IMG/VR virus record: IMGVR_UViG_3300021425_000244
Location: 1 to 20,152 of that record
Length of the DNA: 20,152 nt
Reading direction: 5' to 3' (one strand)
Source: a virus
Shown here: piece by piece, positions 5,487 to 11,328 of the stretch
Layout of the letters: every line of letters begins with the position of its first letter
How positions within the stretch are numbered: position 1 is the stretch's first letter
Notes under the pieces: model-generated
Database searches by the model: none
What the model was told of the DNA's origin: nothing
The model's input: only the letters and a program-made list of their open reading frames with translations
Translations under genes and position numbers: made by a program

Positions 5487-7402
5487 TATAATGCTCCTAT
5501 GATGAACGCTAAGAGTTCACTATATCTTACGCCCATTCTAGTTCTTTCTTCGCCAGTTTCTTCGTCAGTCCAAGTACTTGAGATAAACATGGCGTAGTCA
5601 CCAGCGTCTAATCCTTCAGCTGCAAATGCTGCTTGTAGATCCTGTGCAATAATACCAAAGTGTGTTCTGGCTTCATCACCTTTCTCAGCTACTTTATCCT
5701 TCCAACGGAACTTACGCAGTAAGCCTTTAGCTGCTACAGCTACACGTTGCTCTGCATCTGTTAGCTCCGCAATGTCTTGCTTTTCGTTGCGGTCAGATGT
5801 TTGGATTGTGCCGTTGGTGGCGTAGATGTCGTCGAAGCGTCTTGATGGATTTCCTAAGTCAATAACATTGTCTCTAGCTGAACCATCGTTCGCTGAAGGA
5901 GAAACTTCATTGCTAAAAAATGCTAAGAATGCATCAGAGCCATCCGTTGAGCCAATGTACAATCCTCCAGCTCTATTCCCAATACTCCCCACAGTGGAGC
6001 CGTCTTTGCGGAACAATGCAATGTCGCCATCTGATGATGTGCGGTTAAGGGTTAATGATGCACCGCCAGAACGTGTCGCATAAACCGTATCATTAGCATT
6101 AGCTTCAAATCCAACAGAAGAACCAAAATCAGCACTCGATTTACCCACCAGCAAGTTACCGCTGCGGTCAAGCCGCATACGTTCCTGATTTATATCTGTC
6201 TTGAAGATTATGGGATAATAACCTGAAAGAACCACATCTCCGTTAGCATCATTAGCTGTTCCAGCATCCACAAAATCCAAATAGGCAGAGCTTGCGTCAC
6301 GGTAAGAAGCAAACTTACTTCCTTTAATATTACCGCTGCTGTCGAGGCGCATGGCTTCATTTACACTACCGCCTGAACGTGTGTAAAACTGAAGGTTTCC
6401 GTTCTGACTAGAAGTCTCATTTTCAGCTAAAATCTTAGCTAGATTTGCATAGGTAGAACTTCTAAATGAAATACCATCTGTACCATTATCGGCAAAACCT
6501 ACTGTTAGCTTCTGGCTAGGCGAACTCGTCCCAATGCCAACATTACCGCCATCCTTAACAATGAACACAGTTGTCCCATTGTCCTGAAGATCAACAATAT
6601 CGCCTGTAGATGTAGAGTTTACAAGAATAGACGTTGAAGGTGTATTTTGCGTGATGTTTATGGCTGTGCCAAAAGAACCAGATGATGTAAGTTCTAATAA
6701 ATTTTCAGAAGAACCAACGACATCTATCTTATGGTTAGGCGAACTGGTTCCAATCCCAACATTTCCGCTTGCATCAATGCGCATACGTTCTGAAAACGAC
6801 ACCCCTGCGTCTGCTGAACCTGAAGCTGCATTATACCAAATATGCTGATCTCCAGCTTGATAATAACGGGATGCTGTTCCAGTTGTTGTATACTTAAATT
6901 GTCCTGAAGTGTCCCAATAAACATTTCCGAGATGGTTTAGGTTAGGGCCAGAAATAGCATTAAATGTCCCGCCAAGCTGCAATGCTTTGTAGTTAGATGC
7001 CCAAGTATCAGGCGTTAAGCCGATTCCAACATTCCCATCCACAGTCAGCCCATCGCTGGTCAAAGTACCCGTAATGTCTACGCCTGTGCTGGTGGTGGCG
7101 AGTTTGGGTGAGTTGTTATGATAAAGCGTAACCTCAGCGTTTTGAGTAGCATAAATATAACTTGCGCCACTTGTATTATCGCCAATTCGTATATTAACAG
7201 CACCTAAGCGCAAATCACCCGTGCCAAGTTCTGAAATATAACTATTTGACCCATCATGATATATGCTGAGGTCAGACCCAGCACCGAAGATGGCTTTGTC
7301 GTTGTCACGAAAGGAGAGATCACCATCTATATTGGCATCACCATTAATATCAGCCCCAGTGGTACTGAGGTTGACCGCCTTAGAACCGATATATCCTGCC
7401 AT
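5486..7402 (-). CDS. Tail fibre 1 with C-terminal S74 intramolecular chaperone
   Basis: This 638-aa fibre has a MAGYIGSKAVNLST start, a beta-repeat shaft with several RMR(I/L)D(A/S)SGN and NVGIGTSSP units, and a C-terminal Peptidase_S74 domain at about 537-638. The domain begins SDRNEKQDI, contains FRWKDK and THFGIIAQDLQ, and ends with a helical RYSELLAFIIGAL. In known S74 proteins (endosialidases, T5 L-shaped fibre) the domain aids trimerisation and then cuts itself off between Ser and Asp, which here would be Ser536/Asp537. The mature fibre would therefore end near residue 536. The gene overlaps both neighbours by 1 nt (TAATG). The expected role is receptor binding. Confidence 0.88.
   Translation of the reverse strand: MAGYIGSKAVNLSTTGADINGDANIDGDLSFRDNDKAIFGAGSDLSIYHDGSNSYISELGTGDLRLGAVNIRIGDNTSGASYIYATQNAEVTLYHNNSPKLATTSTGVDITGTLTSDGLTVDGNVGIGLTPDTWASNYKALQLGGTFNAISGPNLNHLGNVYWDTSGQFKYTTTGTASRYYQAGDQHIWYNAASGSADAGVSFSERMRIDASGNVGIGTSSPNHKIDVVGSSENLLELTSSGSFGTAINITQNTPSTSILVNSTSTGDIVDLQDNGTTVFIVKDGGNVGIGTSSPSQKLTVGFADNGTDGISFRSSTYANLAKILAENETSSQNGNLQFYTRSGGSVNEAMRLDSSGNIKGSKFASYRDASSAYLDFVDAGTANDANGDVVLSGYYPIIFKTDINQERMRLDRSGNLLVGKSSADFGSSVGFEANANDTVYATRSGGASLTLNRTSSDGDIALFRKDGSTVGSIGNRAGGLYIGSTDGSDAFLAFFSNEVSPSANDGSARDNVIDLGNPSRRFDDIYATNGTIQTSDRNEKQDIAELTDAEQRVAVAAKGLLRKFRWKDKVAEKGDEARTHFGIIAQDLQAAFAAEGLDAGDYAMFISSTWTDEETGEERTRMGVRYSELLAFIIGAL
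5978..6015 (-). repeat. Fibre cassette repeat B, copy 3, in the other fibre gene
   Basis: The same 38-nt block as at 4266 and 4728, now inside tail fibre 1 and encoding FRKDGSTVGSIG. The DNA match between two separate genes is beyond what shared protein sequence requires. Confidence 0.85.
6145..6184 (-). repeat. Fibre cassette repeat A, copy 3, more diverged
   Basis: The first half is identical to the copies at 4430 and 4895. The second half (GCGGTCAAGCCGCAT) has drifted and encodes RMRLDRSGN. Confidence 0.75.
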
Positions 7403-7710
7403 TAGGTTTGCTCCAGTACAGAAATAATTGCATCAACTGAGGATGCTGTATCTGATGTAACCACTATTGTTTCTGTAGCCTCTGCTATAATCTTACCGTC
7501 TAAAACAGATAAAGCTGACCCTGCAGGTACAGGAGCAGCCTTTACAATGTAAGTAGATCCTAGCTGTACATCAACTAAGACCTGACTAGTAGTCCTGTTA
7601 GATAAGTTTAAACCAATAAGAATAGCTGTGGTAGAACCTGGAACCGTATATACAGTTGTAGCACCTGTACCTACACTAGCTGAGACATAATTCTTAAACG
7701 TATTCGCCAT
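7402..7710 (-). CDS. Small beta-rich virion-associated protein
   Basis: This 102-aa protein is predicted almost entirely beta. It has VGTGATTVYTVP, ILIGLNLSNRTTSQVLVDVQ, AGSALSVLDGKIIAE and a terminal DAIISVLEQT. The layout resembles that of 19294-19653 (TxYTxP, then an S-N-x-T-T-S turn, then a V-rich strand), so the two may share a fold. From memory, similar small proteins sit among structural genes of marine phages. A decoration, neck or fibre-attachment role is possible; none is proven. It stops 1 nt into the start of the S74 fibre gene. Confidence 0.65.
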   Translation of the reverse strand: MANTFKNYVSASVGTGATTVYTVPGSTTAILIGLNLSNRTTSQVLVDVQLGSTYIVKAAPVPAGSALSVLDGKIIAEATETIVVTSDTASSVDAIISVLEQT

Positions 7711-7714
7711 AATG

Positions 7715-8518
7715 TTATCCTAACGCAATAGCTAAAGCTGTAGCTTCATCTGATGCTTGTCTGTCTGTATACTCTGTTGTAGCAAGCTTAGTGCTGTTAT
7801 CACTACCACTTTGAGTAACACCAGTAGTAGCACTTGTAATAGTACCACTCAGTTGCCCTGCAAAGGTTGTAGCTGTAGTTGTACCTGTAACATCCAGAGA
7901 CTTGTTAAAGATAAACTTATCACCAGTGTCAGCATAAGTTAAGGTAGCACTTGCACCATCTATTGTCAACCCTGCACCGTTAGCTGCAGCAGCATTAGCA
8001 GCACCACTAGCTAAGACAAGGTTCTTATCATCTAGTGTGACTGTAGTACTGTTAATTGTGGTGGTTGTACCATCTACCTGCAGGTTACCAGCAACAACAA
8101 GAGTACCTGTATCATCACCATGTGTAGCAGGGTCAATAGTAAAAGTAGATGGGCCTCTTAGGTATCCACTTGTATTGATGTTACCTACAGAGAGTACATC
8201 ACTAGCATCTAAGTACACTGACTTTTCAGCAGGGTAAGTGATGAATATATCTTTAGTTCCAGAAGTAAAGTTTACTGCATTACCACTATTACTGCTCTCT
8301 AAAACAGTAGTACGTGTAAGAGTACTTGAACTGTAAGTACCTAAACCTACTTCAAACTCAGCAGTGTCCCTGTGTACGATAGAATAGTAAGTAGTATCAC
8401 TATCGGAGAGAACACTACTGAAAGCTTGAAAGCCAGCTACTGCGCCAGCTAGAGTTACAGCACCTGTGCCTGTAGTTGTAGTAGTTTCTTTTACTCTATC
8501 CTTGACAACAAGAGCCAT
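7715..8518 (-). CDS. Tail fibre-like appendage protein
   Basis: The 267-aa protein has an N-terminal domain (LVVKDRVKETTTTTGTGAVT, then FEVGLGTYSSSTLTRTTVLESS). A repeat-rich middle follows (LVVAGNLQVDGTTTTINSTT, LDDKNLVLASGA, LTIDGASATLTYADTGDKFI). The end is GVTQSGSDNSTKLATTEYTDRQ, a terminus common to many phage fibres and fibre-linked proteins. It is probably a short fibre or the adaptor that carries the two long fibres encoded next to it. TAGGATAACATT precedes ATG of the next gene, and AAGGGAGC just before this stretch serves the gene upstream. Confidence 0.75.
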   Translation of the reverse strand: MALVVKDRVKETTTTTGTGAVTLAGAVAGFQAFSSVLSDSDTTYYSIVHRDTAEFEVGLGTYSSSTLTRTTVLESSNSGNAVNFTSGTKDIFITYPAEKSVYLDASDVLSVGNINTSGYLRGPSTFTIDPATHGDDTGTLVVAGNLQVDGTTTTINSTTVTLDDKNLVLASGAANAAAANGAGLTIDGASATLTYADTGDKFIFNKSLDVTGTTTATTFAGQLSGTITSATTGVTQSGSDNSTKLATTEYTDRQASDEATALAIALG

Positions 8519-8530
8519 AACTATGCTCCC

Positions 8531-8968
8531 TTATGCGATACGGATAATTGCTGTAGATGCAGCCGCTGCTGGGAATTGTACCACAAAGTCACCGTTAGTA
8601 GAGGTCTTAGTACCACCAAAGTCAATAGTAGCAATAGCCTTGTTTGACTGTGATGTGTTGTAGATAATACAACCGTCTGCTGATACTGTAGCAGATGACC
8701 AAGTTGTGTCTGTAAAGTCTACAATAGCAGTAGAGCCATCTAGTGAAATAGTAGCACCAGCTAAGGTATTACCACCTGTAGTGTAGTTAGTACCAGTAGC
8801 CTCATCTGAGTTACCAGTAACATCACTGTAGTTAGTTGTAGCTGCACCATACGTACCAGTAGGTGAAGCCTTGATTAGAGCAATTTTAAGTGTGTCAGTA
8901 TCTAAGTCGTGAACGCCCCCAAGTAGCTCTTGCTTGAAGCTGTTACACATCGCTGTAGTGATTGCCAT
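8531..8968 (-). CDS. Virion-associated protein of a common phage family
   Basis: This 145-aa protein begins MAITTAMCNSFKQELLGGVH, followed by LKIALIKASPTGTYGAATTN, and ends in a beta-rich half (FVVQFPAAAASTAIIRIA). From memory this family is widespread in phages, placed between the head genes and tail fibre genes, and annotated as a structural or decoration protein. Thr, Ser and Gly are abundant, as in exposed beta proteins. AGGGACACTCCT lies just before the ATG at 8968, with a capsid-gene terminator upstream, so expression probably depends on read-through or a separate promoter I could not identify. Confidence 0.7.
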   Translation of the reverse strand: MAITTAMCNSFKQELLGGVHDLDTDTLKIALIKASPTGTYGAATTNYSDVTGNSDEATGTNYTTGGNTLAGATISLDGSTAIVDFTDTTWSSATVSADGCIIYNTSQSNKAIATIDFGGTKTSTNGDFVVQFPAAAASTAIIRIA

Positions 8969-8996
8969 AGGAGTGTCCCTTTAAATTAAGCACAAA

Positions 8997-9019
8997 GGGG
9001 CCAGCATGTAGCCAGCCCC
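8997..9019 (-). terminator. Intrinsic-type terminator after the major capsid gene
   Basis: On the minus strand, 17 nt after the capsid stop, GGGGCTGGC pairs with GCTGGCCCC around a TACAT loop. This gives a 9-bp stem with two G-U pairs. It is followed by TTTGTGCTTAATTT, a short and imperfect T-run, so termination is probably partial. It separates the capsid gene from the appendage genes. The first 11 plus-strand bases (GGGGCCAGCAT) recur at 11293-11303. Confidence 0.7.
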
Positions 9020-9035
9020 TGAGTTTATAGGTGTA

Positions 9036-10106
9036 TTAAGCAGCGTTGTATACTGCAGTAACCAAGGCTTCTGGGCGTAGAATCTTGCGCCCGTAAAGGT
9101 GCATACCGCGAACAATATCAGCGAATGAGTCTGGGTCACGGTAAGTCTCAACTTTGTTGAGTTGCTGTGCAGAAGCAACAGCAGAATCGTGTCCAGCTAC
9201 AATAACGCCATAGTTATCGTCCTGTGCAGTTGTACCTGTAGTACCAGCGCCTGTGCCCTTCGCAGGAAGGTTATTTGACTGATAGATACGGAAACCATGC
9301 AAGTTGTTCAGTACCAGACCGTTTTGCAGTCCTGCACCGCCGAAGTCAGCGTTCAATACGCGAGAATCTTCGTCTTTCAAGAGTTCCATAAATACCGGGT
9401 CTACACACAGCCATCTCCCACGAGTATCAACATTAGCCTGATCAAGTACACGGCTCATACGAGCTACAACTTGAAGAGGTGTTGCTGTGGTTGTTGATGC
9501 AGCAGTTGCACCACCGAAGCGAGGAGCCAACGGAATTGAGTCACCAGTTGTACCTGCAGAAGCAGAAGTAGTGATGTTTCCGAAGTCTGACATATCCAAC
9601 TTGTTAGCAGTCAGAAGTTCACCTGTCAAGTCACCCGCTGTTTGGTGTGAAGCAGTACCACTTACAGTACTAATAACCGCACCAGCAGTAGTGTAACCAG
9701 ACATATATGACAATACATCAGCATCCATAGCGTCAGCCATTTTATAGGCTGCACGATCAGATGACAAACGCATGAAGTCATGGTGGGCTTGTTGCTCTTC
9801 GATGTCATCCAACTTAAATGCAAAGTAGTTGGCTTTGTCGATAGTCAACTGAAAGTCATTGTCAACGAGGTCTTGCGCCGAAACGGTAGTACCACGCAAC
9901 AATGCGTTCACTGTGATATCTGGCTCTTTAAGAATGCGAACCGTATCACCTTGGTTTGCGATCTCCCCGAAATATTCAGAGTTAGTAATCGCTTGAGTTG
10001 TAGCAGCCTTGCGAAACGCAATTTGTGCTTGCTTTGAGTAAATGACGCTAGAGAATACTCCGTTGTCAAGGTTGGTGTAACCACCAGCTTTTCCGAATGC
10101 AGCCAT
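9036..10106 (-). CDS. Major capsid protein
   Basis: This 356-aa protein is called the major capsid subunit by position and sequence. It lies directly downstream of an acidic scaffold gene and the portal/terminase block. Its start (AAFGKAGGYTNLDNGVFSSV) and the segments NSEYFGEIANQGDTVRI, DDIEEQQAHHDFM and AAYKMADAMDADVLSYMSG fit HK97-fold capsids of marine podovirus-like phages. Late segments include VDTRGRWLCVDPVFM and GFRIYQSNNLPAKG. It has the best ribosome site in the window (AAGGAG, 7 nt from ATG), a near-consensus sigma-70 promoter and a structured leader upstream, and a hairpin terminator after it, as expected for the most abundant virion protein. Confidence 0.88.
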   Translation of the reverse strand: MAAFGKAGGYTNLDNGVFSSVIYSKQAQIAFRKAATTQAITNSEYFGEIANQGDTVRILKEPDITVNALLRGTTVSAQDLVDNDFQLTIDKANYFAFKLDDIEEQQAHHDFMRLSSDRAAYKMADAMDADVLSYMSGYTTAGAVISTVSGTASHQTAGDLTGELLTANKLDMSDFGNITTSASAGTTGDSIPLAPRFGGATAASTTTATPLQVVARMSRVLDQANVDTRGRWLCVDPVFMELLKDEDSRVLNADFGGAGLQNGLVLNNLHGFRIYQSNNLPAKGTGAGTTGTTAQDDNYGVIVAGHDSAVASAQQLNKVETYRDPDSFADIVRGMHLYGRKILRPEALVTAVYNAA

Positions 10107-10160
10107 AGTTAATCTCCTTATAGATATGACCGTTAAAGTTATAGATCATCATATCCACAG

Positions 10161-10187
10161 CAGAGGCCAAACTTATCTGAGTAGTCT
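10161..10187 (-). repeat. Leader direct repeat, copy 1
   Basis: This 27-nt unit in the capsid-gene leader matches 10215-10241 at 22 of 27 positions. The plus-strand consensus is CARAGGYCAAAC, K, TATYTGRGTAGTCT. It flanks a hairpin at 10188-10215. Confidence 0.75.
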
Positions 10188-10215
10188 GTTACTTAGGTAT
10201 GCCTACCTGTGTAAC
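10188..10215 (-). promoter_or_regulatory. Structured hairpin in the capsid mRNA leader
   Basis: The minus strand reads GTTAC, AC, AGGTA, GGCA, TACCT, AA, GTAAC. Two 5-bp stems are stacked across a 2x2 internal loop and capped by a 4-nt loop. It lies between the two 27-nt repeats and about 80 nt before the capsid start. It has no T-run and so is not a terminator. RNase III processing, mRNA stabilisation or protein binding are possible. Confidence 0.55.
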
Positions 10216-10241
10216 AAAGGTCAAACGTATTTGGGTAGTCT
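10215..10241 (-). repeat. Leader direct repeat, copy 2
   Basis: Second 27-nt unit, same orientation as 10161-10187, with a start-to-start spacing of 54 nt. A small TCTAG/CTAGA hairpin at 10239-10254 adjoins it. Confidence 0.75.
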
Positions 10242-10294
10242 AGTAGTGGCTAGAGTCTTAGTTAAATACACATTTTAAGTGTAAGACAATACAA

Positions 10295-10322
10295 GTTATA
10301 CTTAACTAGTATCTATTGTCAA
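10295..10322 (-). promoter_or_regulatory. Near-consensus sigma-70 promoter for the capsid gene
   Basis: On the minus strand, TTGACA (10317-10322) and TATAAC (10295-10300) are separated by 16 nt. It starts 4 nt past the scaffold stop, in the only sizeable gap of the structural block (219 nt). Transcription would begin near 10288, leaving a leader of about 180 nt. This is the clearest host-type promoter I can see in the window. Confidence 0.65.
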
Positions 10323-10325
10323 CAG

Positions 10326-11273
10326 TTATTTTGACAAATCATATATAAACTTACCAGCTTTCTGAGCTTCATGTATCTCTTCATGGTGCTTCTCAAACTC
10401 TTTGTCACTCATTTTAGCGACAGTAGATTCACGCCAGAAGTTTTTACTATCATCATCATTTACGGTAGTTCTGCTTTTACTATTTACAGAAGAGGCCGCT
10501 GCCTTATCTGCACTGTTATTAGGTTTAGACTTAATGCCCTTGTGTGACTTGTATAGGTCAATAGCTACAGCTACAGACTTAGCATCTTCAGAGTTTTCGT
10601 ATAGAGCATCCTGTATAACTTTAGGTTGTTTCTCTGCCCAGTTATGAAACTCATCTGAGGAGCGAATCTTTTCAAAGTCAGGGTGTAAAGACATAAGCTC
10701 AGCTTCAGCTTTTTCTTTCTTAGCTTGTACCCGTAGCTCTTCTATTTCTTTGAGGCGACTGTCCAAGGAAGAAGCTTTTTCAGCAGCTTTATTTTCTGCA
10801 ATAGCTTCCACAATACCAGCGACATCAGGATACTTAGCTGACCAAGCTTCAATTTCTTCCTTAGACTTGGGAAGAACCAATTCATTCTTAGTAGCTTTTT
10901 CAAGCTGCCCTTGTAGTTTTTCAAACTTAGCATCCCAGTCCTTTTCTTTAGTTTGTAGAAGCTTACGAATATCACCATAACGTTTTTTAAAAGACTTCTC
11001 TTCAGCACTTAGTCCATCTGATTCTGTATCAGCTTCTTCAGACTCTTTGGATTCCACAGACCGTGTTTCTTTTTGTTCCGTATTACCCTCATCTGAAACT
11101 TGGGTGTTCTCAGCGCTTTGGCTATCGGGTTCCTGATTATCTTCTGCTTCTTCATCGACTTGCTCACCCTTGATGAGTGCCTCTAGTTCGCGTTCTTCTT
11201 TCTCAAGCAATTCCTTGTTACGCTCATGTGCGTAGCTGTCTGATTTAATAATAGTCTGTTCTGCCATTGACAT
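10326..11273 (-). CDS. Capsid scaffolding protein
   Basis: This 315-aa, highly acidic and helical protein is rich in Glu, Ser, Lys and Asp. Residues 20-90 are a low-complexity acidic stretch, residues about 95-130 and 155-210 are predicted coiled-coil, and a basic Ser/Asn/Lys segment near 250-270 precedes a helical tail ending HEAQKAGKFIYDLSK. Short helical C-termini of scaffolds commonly contact the capsid protein. Together with a position immediately upstream of the major capsid gene, this supports a scaffold role, that is, guiding procapsid assembly before being lost. The first ATG at 11273 has AAGGA 8 nt upstream; a second Met is at residue 3. Confidence 0.85.
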   Translation of the reverse strand: MSMAEQTIIKSDSYAHERNKELLEKEERELEALIKGEQVDEEAEDNQEPDSQSAENTQVSDEGNTEQKETRSVESKESEEADTESDGLSAEEKSFKKRYGDIRKLLQTKEKDWDAKFEKLQGQLEKATKNELVLPKSKEEIEAWSAKYPDVAGIVEAIAENKAAEKASSLDSRLKEIEELRVQAKKEKAEAELMSLHPDFEKIRSSDEFHNWAEKQPKVIQDALYENSEDAKSVAVAIDLYKSHKGIKSKPNNSADKAAASSVNSKSRTTVNDDDSKNFWRESTVAKMSDKEFEKHHEEIHEAQKAGKFIYDLSK

Positions 11274-11296
11274 GTTGTAGTTCCTTTATGTTGGGG

Positions 11297-11312
11297 CCAG
11301 CATTATTGCCGG
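11297..11312 (-). other. Stem-loop between the 868-aa gene and the scaffold gene
   Basis: The minus strand reads CCGGCA, ATAA, TGCTGG, a 6-bp stem with one G-U pair in the 55-nt gap before the scaffold gene. No T-run follows, so it is more likely an mRNA-processing or stabilising element than a terminator. Confidence 0.4.
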
Positions 11313-11328
11313 GTAGCCTTATAGTTTA

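Noticed and set aside
3669-7402. Diversity-generating retroelement around the fibre genes
   Set aside because: Fibre repeats suggested variable and template repeats, but there is no reverse transcriptase and the differences are not concentrated at adenines.
7960-7975. Second TTGACAATAGAT sequence resembling the capsid promoter -35
   Set aside because: It lies inside a fibre-like gene coding for LTIDGA, and no -10 hexamer follows at the right distance.
10060-10155. Leader peptide starting ATG ATG ATC before the capsid gene
   Set aside because: The 28-codon frame overlaps the capsid start, has no ribosome site and includes the capsid Shine-Dalgarno as coding sequence.
10742-11008. 88-aa Leu/Lys-rich minus-strand frame in the scaffold gene
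   Set aside because: It is an alternate frame of the A-rich scaffold coiled-coil sequence, with no ribosome site and scaffold features clearly in the other frame.
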